Origin: Hyphomicrobiales bacterium
GTDB lineage: Bacteria; Pseudomonadota; Alphaproteobacteria; Rhizobiales; Xanthobacteraceae
DNA: 7,166 nucleotides
Assembly: GCA_003164375.1 (NCBI GenBank)
Contig: PLTE01000122.1
Span: forward strand, 1-7,166
Direction of reading: 5' to 3'
Shown here: positions 1-6,468 of the stretch, piece by piece
How positions within the stretch are numbered: position 1 is the stretch's first letter
Layout of the letters: each line of letters starts with the position of its first letter
Notes under the pieces: model-generated
Database searches by the model: none
The model's input: the letters and a program-made list of their open reading frames with translations, nothing else
What the model was told of the DNA's origin: nothing
Program-made: the position numbers and the translations under genes

Positions 1-1
1 C

Positions 2-97
2 ACCGTCGAGTTCGTTCTGCTCGGCTCTGGCAAAGCCATGCGCGGGCCTGCCGCGGAACTCGCCGACGCAATCCTGGCGAGCGGCATTCGGGCGTAG
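2..97 (+). CDS. C-terminal fragment of an unrecognised protein (5' end outside window)
   Basis: An open frame enters from the left edge and ends at TAG (95-97), giving 31 residues. It begins TVEFVLLGSGKAMRG, continues with an Ala/Leu-rich helical stretch and ends ASGIRA. A strand-like VEFVLLGSG followed by a helix looks like the end of a small alpha/beta domain. The strand resembles the corresponding stretch of Mth938-like (NDUFAF3-type) domains. Those normally continue about 40 residues further, so either this copy is cut short or the resemblance is accidental. It converges on the minus-strand MFS gene with a 53-bp gap. Codon use matches the neighbours. Too little is visible to name a function. 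Confidence 0.45.
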   Translation, partial: TVEFVLLGSGKAMRGPAAELADAILASGIRA

Positions 98-100
98 CCG

Positions 101-131
101 GCGCAGGCGGCGCGCTGGATTCTGCCTGCGC
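101..131. terminator. Possible bidirectional hairpin between convergent genes
   Basis: GCGCAGGC (101-108) is perfectly complementary to GCCTGCGC (124-131), with a 15-nt loop. It lies between the stop of the plus-strand fragment (97) and the stop of the minus-strand MFS gene (151), where a shared terminator would be expected. There is no T-tract on either side, so this is a weak terminator call made on position and symmetry. Confidence 0.3.
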
Positions 132-150
132 GGCAATGGGGGTTGCCGCG

Positions 151-1401
151 TTACTCCGCCGGCACGGGCTGCGGCAGGCGCGCTTTCTCGACGCCGTTGG
201 CGAGGATCGCAATCAGGATCGCGGCGACCAAAAAACCCATCGCCACCAGCGCCGTGACGCCGAGCACCAGGCCGAAGCCACCGCGGCCATAGAGCAGAGC
301 GATCATCGACACCGCGACGCCCGAGATCATGAAGGTGAGGAAGTAGCGCACCGCATAAACGCGGCCGCGCCAGGCATCGGCGGTGTAGCGCGCAATGATC
401 AGATCGTTCACCGTGATCTGGCCGTAGATTGCCGCCATGGTGAAGGCGAGCGCGAACAGAAGCGACACGCCGCTCGCATAAGCCGACCACACCACGCCGG
501 AAAACTGCAAGACCGCGAGCGTCGCAAACAAGATATGCGGCTGGATCCGTTCGACCAGGCGCCCGACCGTAATTTGCGCTACCGCGCCGCACAGAAACAC
601 CGCCGTGGTCAAGCCGCCGACGGCAATGAGCGAGATGCCGTTGCCGACGCGCTCGTCGACGATCTTCGGTAACGACACCGAGATGGTATTGAAAACCAGC
701 CCGGCCGAGAGCGCGACCACGACGAACAGACCGAAAATGATCGCCGCGAGCGTTGGCGACAATGCGACGTCCGGCGCCTTCGAACGCGCGGCGGCGTGAC
801 CGGCTTTCTCGTCGGGAACGAGCCACAGATACACCACCCCGGTCGCGATGCAGATCACGCCCGGCACCAGAAACGCGCCGCGCCAGGAGAACTCAGCCGT
901 CAAGGCAGCCGTAATTCCCGCGGCCAGCGAGACGCCGAGATTGCCGCAGACCCCATTGAACGCCAGCGTGCGGCCGCGCTGGGTGGCTTTCTCGATGATC
1001 ATCGCGGTGCCGACCGGATGATAGATCGCCGCGAACACGCCGAGCGAAAACAGCGCGAAGCCGAGCACATAGAGCGACGGCGCGAACGCAGCCCCAATCA
1101 GCGACGCCCCGCAGCCGACATAGAATGCGATCATCAAATTGCGGCGGCTCCAACGGTCGCCGATCCAGCCCGCCGGCAGCGAGAACAGCCCGAAGGCGAT
1201 GAAGGACGCCGTCGCCAGCGCGATCAGCGTCGAATAGGAGCGGCCGTAAACCACCTCGAGCTCGATGACCACGGTCGGATAGATCAGGATGACGAAATGA
1301 TCGAGCGCATGCGCCCAATTGAGAAAGCCGATAGCGAGCCGCCGGCGCGAGAGATCGGCCGCGTGCTCGGTCATGTCTGCCGCCATTGTCGACATCGTCA
1401 T
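151..1401 (-). CDS. Major facilitator superfamily (MFS) transporter
   Basis: Predicted 416-residue inner-membrane secondary transporter with about 12 hydrophobic helices in two halves. A polar loop (about residues 196-215, DEKAGHAAARSKAP) joins the halves. The first half has the MFS motif A loop, GWIGDRWSRR (78-87), between helices 2 and 3. It also has LNWAHALDHF near the N terminus and AIYHPVG (125-131), which resemble the fosmidomycin-resistance (Fsr) branch. That suggests a drug or metabolite effluxer, but the substrate cannot be read from sequence. The frame stays open upstream to a TTG at 1479. I prefer the ATG at 1401 because AGAGAG lies about 8 nt before it and the extra 26 residues (Cys, Tyr, Arg-rich) look untranslated. 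It is divergent from bcsS. There is no sign of damage. Confidence 0.88.
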   Translation of the reverse strand: MTMSTMAADMTEHAADLSRRRLAIGFLNWAHALDHFVILIYPTVVIELEVVYGRSYSTLIALATASFIAFGLFSLPAGWIGDRWSRRNLMIAFYVGCGASLIGAAFAPSLYVLGFALFSLGVFAAIYHPVGTAMIIEKATQRGRTLAFNGVCGNLGVSLAAGITAALTAEFSWRGAFLVPGVICIATGVVYLWLVPDEKAGHAAARSKAPDVALSPTLAAIIFGLFVVVALSAGLVFNTISVSLPKIVDERVGNGISLIAVGGLTTAVFLCGAVAQITVGRLVERIQPHILFATLAVLQFSGVVWSAYASGVSLLFALAFTMAAIYGQITVNDLIIARYTADAWRGRVYAVRYFLTFMISGVAVSMIALLYGRGGFGLVLGVTALVAMGFLVAAILIAILANGVEKARLPQPVPAE

Positions 1402-1702
1402 TGCGCAACTCTCTTGGCCCGAATCCCGCTTCGAGCGATGACAGCTATAGCGCGCCGCGCCGCACCCATATACCCCCAACTTGCACCAAATTCGCAGCGC
1501 GGATCTGCGCTAACTTAAGGTCCTCGGCGCCGCGCATGCTACGGCCATCCCCGTAATAATCGCCGTTTATCGGCACACATCCCGACCCAACCTTTGCGTG
1601 CATGACGGAGCGGATTCGCGGCCCCCGCCGTTACGGAAGAGTATCATTTGATTATACACTTTACAGTTGCTTGCGTTGCTCTCCTGGCGAACGGGGCCTT
1701 CA
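1402..1702. other. Divergent intergenic region, MFS gene / bcsS
   Basis: These 301 bp lie between two divergent starts and should hold both promoters. On the bcsS side an AT-rich patch around 1641-1665 contains TATACA (1653-1658), a possible -10, but no good -35 lies 16-18 bp upstream. An imperfect palindrome (1496-1511: AGCGC, central GATC, GCGCT; 14 of 16 positions symmetric) is the only clear operator-like dyad. I see no RNA gene or small coding frame that I would defend here. Confidence 0.4.
1496..1511. repeat. Imperfect 16-bp palindrome, possible operator
   Basis: AGCGCGGATCTGCGCT matches its own reverse complement at 14 of 16 positions around a central GATC. It sits about 95 bp upstream of the MFS start and about 190 bp upstream of the bcsS start. 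The location suits a regulator site, but short GC-rich dyads arise by chance in such genomes and no regulator gene is adjacent. Confidence 0.2.
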
Positions 1703-2431
1703 GTGCTCAAGTTGCGTCTTATGGCCGTGACGGCCGTTGCCGTCGCGAGTATGGCGTTGTGCGTTGCTAAGGCCCGCGCACAAGACAGCGCGCCCGTCGC
1801 GCCGAATTTTCTACTGTTCGCGGGTACCGATCTGTGGCGTTACGGTGGCTTCCTTTACGGCGGGATGCTGTGGTCGCCAGCCGGATTCAATTCCGATGGT
1901 TTTACGCTCAAAACTTTGCTCAACGGCGGCCGCTATAGCTATAGCGCCGGCGATCTGCATGGCGACGTCGGCGGCACCACGATCGCCGCGGCGGCCCTGC
2001 CCGGTTGGCGGTTTTCCCGCGACGGCCTCACCGTCAGTCTGTTCGCCGGCCCGGTGGTGCAGGATTATCGGCTCGCGCCTTACGACCCGGGCAGCCGTTT
2101 GCATGGCCTTTATGTCGGCGGCCAATTCTCCAGCGAAGTCTGGTACCAGCCAAACGTCAGCACCATGGTCGCGGTCAACGGCTCGCTCGCCTCGATCGGT
2201 CCGACTGGCTCGGTGCGCGCGGCAGTGGGCTACCGCGTTTTCGACGCCATGTTTGTAGGCCCAGAGACCGCGGCACTGTGGTGCGGCGATTTTCAGCAAT
2301 TTCAGTTTGGCGTCCACGTCACGGCATTGCGCCTCAATGTGCTGGAATGGTCGGCCGGGAGCGGCTGGTCGATGGATTCCGATCGCCGCGCCGGGCCCTA
2401 TTTGCGGCTTGGGCTGAGCGCGCGATATTGA
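1703..2431 (+). CDS. bcsS: BcsS-family cellulose biosynthesis protein, exported
   Basis: A 242-residue exported protein of the BcsS family, accessory proteins encoded in many alphaproteobacterial cellulose synthase clusters whose molecular role is not settled. I recognise the family from FAGTDLWRYGGFLYGG near residues 39-54, followed by LWSPAGFNSDGFTLK, GGRYSY, ALPGWRFSRDGL, FAGPVVQDYRL, FGVHVTALR and EWSAGSGW in order. The pattern of short alternating Gly/aromatic strands and a C-terminal Tyr would suit a beta-barrel or beta-rich envelope protein, which is inference. A GTG start at 1703 gives a clean signal peptide: K3/R5, a hydrophobic core, and cleavage after ARA (residue 26) before QD. 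GGGG lies 6 nt upstream. TTG 1667 and ATG 1721 are the alternatives. No bcsA, bcsB, bcsC or bcsZ is present in this window. Confidence 0.85.
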   Translation: MLKLRLMAVTAVAVASMALCVAKARAQDSAPVAPNFLLFAGTDLWRYGGFLYGGMLWSPAGFNSDGFTLKTLLNGGRYSYSAGDLHGDVGGTTIAAAALPGWRFSRDGLTVSLFAGPVVQDYRLAPYDPGSRLHGLYVGGQFSSEVWYQPNVSTMVAVNGSLASIGPTGSVRAAVGYRVFDAMFVGPETAALWCGDFQQFQFGVHVTALRLNVLEWSAGSGWSMDSDRRAGPYLRLGLSARY

Positions 2432-2622
2432 ATTCGGACGTGGATTTCCATGCGACCAGCCCGTTGCCGAGGTGGATACGCCGCCAATGTCCCTGATCGT
2501 TGGCAGACCCGACACGCCGATCGCGCGATGGACATCTTTGAAGGGTGGTCAATTTTGATCAGAACGACCCTAGCAATACGTCCTAGACATGAGTCCGCCA
2601 GCGGGGGTCACGGAGAGGAATT

Positions 2623-2796
2623 GTGGTAGTTGCGAAGAATGACCGGCACAAAGAATATATGCGTTACGCGACGCATTGCTTGGATATGGTGCCCATTACA
2701 CAAGATCAGGACGTTCGCTCGATCAACCGCGAAATGGCAGCCGAATGGCTGAAGCTGGCGGATGCCGCCCTGCACCCCCTCAAGAGGGTGACATAA
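2623..2796 (+). CDS. Small hypothetical protein, 57 aa
   Basis: A GTG-started gene of 57 codons ending in TAA (2794-2796). GGAGAGG (2612-2618) sits 4 nt before the GTG, a strong ribosome binding site. The product is soluble and helical, with no signal peptide or membrane segment. Its pattern EYMRYATHCLDM, a charged middle, then AAEWLKLAD resembles the short alphaproteobacterial proteins of the form YxxYAxxCLxxA ... AxxWxxLA. These are very common in Bradyrhizobium and relatives and have no known function; the resemblance is from memory. It stands alone, 192 bp after bcsS and 210 bp before dctA, in DNA that is locally more AT-rich than its neighbours. A 111-codon antisense frame covers the same stretch but lacks these features. 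Confidence 0.68.
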   Translation: MVVAKNDRHKEYMRYATHCLDMVPITQDQDVRSINREMAAEWLKLADAALHPLKRVT

Positions 2797-2995
2797 TTTA
2801 GGGCGATGACGGGTATGACGCACACAAAGCTTCGACCGTAGCGCCCTCTTGCCGACCATCTGCTTTAGGCTTACGCGGCCAACCCGCCTCCGCCTCTCCC
2901 GGCTATTCAGTGGCCGGAACTCCCGCATTCCCGCCCTGCTCATTCCGCGCTAGAGGTTACGCGAAGGCCGTCGCGCACCGATGTCGCGCGCCCAT

Positions 2996-3001
2996 GGGAG
3001 G
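2996..3001 (+). promoter_or_regulatory. Ribosome binding site fixing the TTG start of dctA
   Basis: GGGAGG lies 5 nt before TTG at 3007. No in-frame ATG or GTG precedes the conserved part of DctA. The ATG at 2994, overlapping this site, is in another frame. The site therefore decides the unusual TTG start. Confidence 0.7.
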
Positions 3002-3006
3002 ACCAT

Positions 3007-4341
3007 TTGACCGCCACTACTGCAACACCGGCACAAACGCGCGCCAAAAGCGCTTGGTGGACCCAATTATGGGTGTGGGTGCTGATCGCCATGGCGCTCG
3101 GCATCGTGCTCGGCATCGCGGCGCCGGATTTCGCCGCAAAAATGGGGCCGCTCGGCGACGCCTTTATCAAGCTGATCCGCATGCTGATCGCGCCGATCAT
3201 CTTCTGCACCGTGGTGACCGGGATCGCGCATATGGCGGATATGGCGCGGGTCGGGCGGGTGGCGATCAAGGCGATCGTCTATTTCGAAGTGATGACGACG
3301 ATTGCGCTGATCATCGGCCTCCTGGCGGTCAATATCCTGCAGCCCGGCGCCGGCATGAATGTCGATATCTCCAAGCTCAACCCCGCGGTGGTCGAGCCCT
3401 ACGTCAAGCTGACCCATGAAGTGGGCGCGGTGCCGTTTCTGATGAACATCATTCCCGGCACCTTCGTCGGCGCTTTCACCGAGGGCAACATCCTGCAGGT
3501 GCTGTTCATCGCCATCCTATGCGGATTTGCGCTGGTGTGGCTCGGCGCCCGCGGCAAGCCCTTGGTCGACATGATCGATATCGTTGCCAAGATGGTGTTC
3601 TTCATCGTCGGCCTCATCATGTGGACGGCGCCGCTTGGCGCCTTCGGCGCCATCGCGTTCACGGTCGGCAAATTCGGCGTCGGATCGCTGGCTTCGCTCG
3701 GCAAGCTTCTGATCGGCTTTTATGCGACGTGCATCATCTTCGTCGTCGTGGCATTCGCGCCCTTGGCCCGATTGTGCGGCTTCAGCCTCTTGAAATTGGT
3801 CCGCTACATCAAAGAGGAACTCTTGATCTGCATCGCCACCACGTCGTCGGAAACGGTGCTGCCGCGTATCATCGCCAAGCTTGAGCAGCTGGGCTGCGAG
3901 CAGAGCGTGGTGGGTCTCGTCGTTCCAACCGGCTATTCGTTCAATCTCGACGGCACCAACATCTACATGACGCTGGCGACCCTGTTCATCGCCCAGGCGC
4001 TCAACATTCCGCTGACGCTGGAACAGCAATTGGTCATTGTCCTTGTGGCCATGCTGACCTCGAAAGGCGCCTCGGGCATTACCGGCGCCGGCTTCATCAC
4101 TCTGGCGGCGACGCTGACGGCGGTCGATCCGCGTCTGGTGCCGGGCATGGCCATCGTCTTCTCGATCGACAAATTCATGTCGGAAAACCGCGCCCTCACC
4201 AACATCATCGGCAATGGCGTCGCGACCGTTGTCGTCGCCGCGTGGGAAGGTGAGTTGGATCGCGACCGGATGAAGGCGGTGCTTTCAGGCGGGGACATGC
4301 ATCTGACCCTGCCGGAGCCCTCTGGCGCGGCCGCCGATTAA
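3007..4341 (+). CDS. dctA: C4-dicarboxylate transporter DctA
   Basis: A 444-residue inner-membrane symporter of the DAACS (glutamate/dicarboxylate:cation) family, taking up succinate, fumarate and malate for the TCA cycle. The length is normal for DctA. The substrate-site signatures appear in order: TSSETVLPR (279-287, hairpin 1), GYSFNLDGTNIY (309-320, helix 7), SKGASGITGAGF (352-363, hairpin 2) and IDKFMSENRALTNIIGN (387-403, helix 8). Aligned by eye to the archaeal aspartate transporter GltPh, R395 is kept. The Asp that binds the substrate amino group is Ser392, as expected for a carrier of dicarboxylates without an amino group. The start is TTG with GGGAGG 5 nt upstream. In rhizobia DctBD and sigma-54 control dctA, but neither the regulators nor a clean -24/-12 site is visible here. 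It appears intact and monocistronic. Confidence 0.95.
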   Translation: MTATTATPAQTRAKSAWWTQLWVWVLIAMALGIVLGIAAPDFAAKMGPLGDAFIKLIRMLIAPIIFCTVVTGIAHMADMARVGRVAIKAIVYFEVMTTIALIIGLLAVNILQPGAGMNVDISKLNPAVVEPYVKLTHEVGAVPFLMNIIPGTFVGAFTEGNILQVLFIAILCGFALVWLGARGKPLVDMIDIVAKMVFFIVGLIMWTAPLGAFGAIAFTVGKFGVGSLASLGKLLIGFYATCIIFVVVAFAPLARLCGFSLLKLVRYIKEELLICIATTSSETVLPRIIAKLEQLGCEQSVVGLVVPTGYSFNLDGTNIYMTLATLFIAQALNIPLTLEQQLVIVLVAMLTSKGASGITGAGFITLAATLTAVDPRLVPGMAIVFSIDKFMSENRALTNIIGNGVATVVVAAWEGELDRDRMKAVLSGGDMHLTLPEPSGAAAD

Positions 4342-4342
4342 A

Positions 4343-4355
4343 AGCGCCTCGCGCT
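4343..4355. terminator. Short hairpin just after dctA, weak terminator candidate
   Basis: AGCGC (4343-4347), loop CTC, GCGCT (4351-4355) begins 2 nt after the dctA stop. The stem is only 5 bp and no T-tract follows in the plus direction, so intrinsic termination would be weak. Read-through into the thioredoxin-ccdA pair 72 bp downstream remains possible. Confidence 0.25.
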
Positions 4356-4413
4356 GAAACAATCGGCTCCCGCTTGCGTATCTCATTCATATGAGCGCTG
4401 TCGGGAGAAAATC

Positions 4414-4821
4414 ATGCGCAAACTTCTGTCGTCTCTGGCTCTGCTGGCCGCGCTGTTCATTGCGGCTCCGGCAGTTTTTATGGCTGCGCCAGCTCTTGCC
4501 TTCGAGGTAATCCCCTACGCCAAGCCGGCGGCGGAGGCCGCCATCGCCTCCGGCAAGCCGGTGCTGCTGGAAGTTTACGCGAGCTGGTGCCCGACCTGCC
4601 AGGCGCAGCATGAGGCCGTGCTGTCGATGAAGGACGAGGCGGCCTATAGAAATTTCGCCGTTTTTCAGATTGATTTTGACGGCCAGAAGGATGTGGTCAA
4701 GGCGCTGAAAGTTCCGCGCTCGACCCTGATCCTCTACAAGGGCGGCAAGGAAATCACCCGCGAAAGCTGGGGCGCCACCAAGGAAGACGTCGCCCGCGTG
4801 CTGATGATGGGGACGAAATGA
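4414..4821 (+). CDS. Exported thioredoxin-fold protein (WCPTC active site)
   Basis: A 135-residue periplasmic thioredoxin-like protein. An N-terminal signal peptide or anchor (RK, then a hydrophobic stretch to about residue 29, APALA before FEV) precedes one thioredoxin domain. The redox motif is WCPTC (58-62), after the strand PVLLEVYAS. The domain continues with FAVFQIDFD and STLILYKGGKE. The usual cis-proline before the Thr of that strand (PTLLLF in thioredoxin) appears to be Ser103, with Pro101 two residues earlier. GGGAGA lies 5 nt before the ATG. Its TGA overlaps the ATG of the CcdA-type gene by 4 bp, so the two are translationally coupled. By analogy with DsbD/CcdA systems, CcdA probably reduces it and it in turn reduces an exported protein. 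The target, such as apocytochrome c, is inference. Confidence 0.85.
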   Translation: MRKLLSSLALLAALFIAAPAVFMAAPALAFEVIPYAKPAAEAAIASGKPVLLEVYASWCPTCQAQHEAVLSMKDEAAYRNFAVFQIDFDGQKDVVKALKVPRSTLILYKGGKEITRESWGATKEDVARVLMMGTK

Positions 4822-5537
4822 CCGCGCTCTGGTCCCTGCCGCTGTCTTTCGGCGCCGGCGCACTGACAATCCTGAGTCCTTGCGTTCTGCCGCTCGTCCC
4901 GGTCGTCGTGGCGGGAGCACGGGCGGAAAACCGGCGCGGTCCCTTGGCGCTGGCGGCGGGCATGGCGGCGACTTTCGGAATCGTCGGCGGATTGCTGGCC
5001 TCGCTTGGCGTCGATCTCGCCGATACGCCGGTGCTGCGGCCGCTGGCGGCGGGCTTGATTCTGCTGATCGGCCTTGTCCTTCTCGTCCCCGCTCTGGCGC
5101 ATCGGCTCGAAGCCCTGTTGGCGCCGGCGCAACGTTTGGGCGATTCCCTGCAAAGCCGATTGCCCGGCGCGGGCCTTTGGGGTCAGGCGGCGGCGGGCGC
5201 GTTGCTGGCGCTGATCTGGGCGCCCTGCGCCGGGCCAACGCTGGCGGCGGCTTTCGTCCTCGCCGCCAAAGGCGGAACCCTGGCTTTCGCCATGCTGTCG
5301 ATGGGTATTTTCGCTTCGGGCGCCGCAGGCGCGCTGCTGGCGCTCGGCTATGGCCTGAGCAGGCTGGCCGGCGGCCGCCGCGCCGCGCTTGTCGCCGGCA
5401 AGGGTGCGCGCGTGTTGCTCGGCGGCGCCTTCGCTTTGGTCGGCCTGCTCATTCTGACAGGCGGCGACCATTGGCTTGAAACCCAGTCGCTCGCCCATTT
5501 CCCGGGTTGGCTGAACCGGCTTTCAATCAGCCTTTAG
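4818..5537 (+). CDS. CcdA/DsbD-type thiol-disulfide electron transporter
   Basis: A 239-residue polytopic inner-membrane protein of the CcdA (cytochrome c biogenesis / DsbD transmembrane domain) family. These proteins carry reducing equivalents from cytoplasmic thioredoxin to the periplasm through two membrane-buried cysteines. Both signatures are present: LSPCVLPLVP with Cys22 in helix 1, and WAPCAGPTL with Cys137 in the symmetry-related helix 4. About six hydrophobic helices and an Arg-rich loop (GGRRAA, 185-190) fit the family, and the length is typical of free-standing CcdA. The ATG overlaps the TGA of the thioredoxin-like gene, with GGGGA 4 nt upstream. The stop codon overlaps that of the convergent tspO gene. 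It could serve cytochrome c maturation or another periplasmic thiol pathway; the sequence does not decide. Confidence 0.88.
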   Translation: MTALWSLPLSFGAGALTILSPCVLPLVPVVVAGARAENRRGPLALAAGMAATFGIVGGLLASLGVDLADTPVLRPLAAGLILLIGLVLLVPALAHRLEALLAPAQRLGDSLQSRLPGAGLWGQAAAGALLALIWAPCAGPTLAAAFVLAAKGGTLAFAMLSMGIFASGAAGALLALGYGLSRLAGGRRAALVAGKGARVLLGGAFALVGLLILTGGDHWLETQSLAHFPGWLNRLSISL

Positions 5538-6043
5538 TTCAGCCGCCAGATCGCGAAATTCAGCACCGCCGCGAAGCCGACCCAGAGCGTCAGCGGAACG
5601 AGGCACAGGCCGGCGATGCGATCCAACCGGGCGAACAAGATCATGGTCGCCACGACCAGCAGCCATTGCGGCATGACGTCGATCAGCCCGTAGAGCGGGC
5701 TATGCGCCGCGAAAAAGGCGAAGGACCACAACACGTTGAGCGCCAGTTGCGCCAGGAAGACGGCGATGGCCGTTTTGCGCGCCGGGCTTTCGGGCAGGAT
5801 CAGCACACGCCAGAAGGCCAGCGCCATCAGTGCATAGAGCAGGGTCCAGGCCGGGCCGAATACAGCGTCGGGCGGGTTGAAGCCCGGCTTGGCGAGGCTG
5901 GCGTACCACGGCGCGAGATTGGGGAAGGTCGCCAGTTGGCCGAGGAGGGAATCGAAAAACACCAGCCCGACCGCGATGACGGCGGCGCGGCGGGGCGACA
6001 TGACTCCATTGGGCTTGGCGGGGCGGGGTGCTGTTTCGGTCAT
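5534..6043 (-). CDS. tspO: TspO/MBR (tryptophan-rich sensory protein) family
   Basis: A 169-residue membrane protein with five hydrophobic helices, the size and shape of bacterial TspO. The family binds porphyrins and haem. In Rhodobacter it is an outer-membrane modulator of photosynthesis-gene expression, while in other bacteria it has stress or tetrapyrrole-related roles. Recognisable blocks are TFPNLAPWYASLAKPGFNPPDAVFG (about 39-63, given here by its ends), AWTLLYALMALAFW (65-78), QLALNVLWSFAFF (99-111) and WVGFAAVLNFAIW (154-166). It is the last gene of the minus-strand operon, starting 10 nt after the GtrA stop. The ATG at 6043 has no good ribosome binding site, suggesting coupled translation; ATG 6001 is a possible shorter start. 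Its TAA overlaps the ccdA stop. Function here is by family only. Confidence 0.9.
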   Translation of the reverse strand: MTETAPRPAKPNGVMSPRRAAVIAVGLVFFDSLLGQLATFPNLAPWYASLAKPGFNPPDAVFGPAWTLLYALMALAFWRVLILPESPARKTAIAVFLAQLALNVLWSFAFFAAHSPLYGLIDVMPQWLLVVATMILFARLDRIAGLCLVPLTLWVGFAAVLNFAIWRLN

Positions 6044-6053
6044 GCAGGGGCGC

Positions 6054-6464
6054 TCAGGAGGGATAGGCCTCTGAACTGGCCCTCTGCGTGCGAAAAGTCC
6101 AGATCCGGTTGGCGCCGAAATTCCAGAACATCACAATGCCCGTGGTGACGAGTTGCGCCGGCAAATACAGGGCCTCGCCGACTAGCGACAGGAACAGATG
6201 CATCAGGCCCCAGGTCAGGAAAAAGCCGGCCGAGGTCACCACGGCAAAACGCCAGCCGGTTTCCGAATGGGGCCTGTCCTCGCCGAAAGTGTGCCGCCGG
6301 TTCAGGATATAAGAGACGATCCCGCCACAGACGAAACCGCAGAGCGTGGCGGGAATCACCGACCAATGAGCGAAAGTCTTCAGCCCGACCAGCACCGAAT
6401 AATGCGCGGCGACCGAAATGAGGCCGATGACGAAGAAGGAGGAGAACTGGCGGATGATCGGCAT
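6054..6464 (-). CDS. GtrA-family membrane protein
   Basis: A 136-residue inner-membrane protein with four helices at roughly 8-29, 35-54, 72-92 and 98-118, the standard GtrA architecture. Family signatures are GGIVSYILNRRHTF (47-60) after helix 2 and FWNFGANRIWTF (113-124) after helix 4, related halves each ending in N-R-x-x-TF-type motifs. GtrA proteins are proposed to flip or present polyprenyl-phosphate-linked sugars for modification of surface polysaccharide. They normally sit next to a GT2 glycosyltransferase, but none is here. The ATG is 4 nt after the cytochrome c stop, with only CCCC between, and has no purine-rich ribosome binding site, so translation is probably coupled. The family assignment is firm; the substrate and partner are unknown. 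Confidence 0.88.
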   Translation of the reverse strand: MPIIRQFSSFFVIGLISVAAHYSVLVGLKTFAHWSVIPATLCGFVCGGIVSYILNRRHTFGEDRPHSETGWRFAVVTSAGFFLTWGLMHLFLSLVGEALYLPAQLVTTGIVMFWNFGANRIWTFRTQRASSEAYPS

Positions 6465-6468
6465 GGGG

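Noticed and set aside
796..1518. 240-codon plus-strand frame antisense to the MFS gene
   Set aside because: Arg/Asp/His-rich composition without domains is typical of the antisense frame of a GC-rich gene. The opposite strand encodes a clear MFS protein.
1811..2515. 234-codon minus-strand frame across bcsS
   Set aside because: It is the shadow of bcsS with no recognisable family or ribosome binding site.
2911..2927. Sigma-54 -24/-12 promoter upstream of dctA (TGGCCGG...GC)
   Set aside because: The spacing between GG and GC is 11, not the required 10, and the flanking bases match the consensus poorly.
2608..2943. 111-codon minus-strand frame over the small gene and dctA leader
   Set aside because: It has no recognisable motif. 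The plus-strand 57-aa gene explains the overlapping coding signal better.
2970..2989. Direct repeat GTCGCGC (2970-2976, 2983-2989) upstream of dctA
   Set aside because: A 7-bp CG-rich repeat is common by chance in this composition and has no supporting context.
4382..4395. CTCAT-TCAT-ATGAG hairpin before the thioredoxin-like gene as a regulator site
   Set aside because: A 5-bp AT-containing stem of this size is expected by chance and no second copy or regulator is visible.
4387..5238. 283-codon minus-strand frame across the thioredoxin and ccdA genes
   Set aside because: It is longer than either real gene but is Pro/Arg low-complexity. Both plus-strand genes have active-site motifs and good ribosome binding sites.
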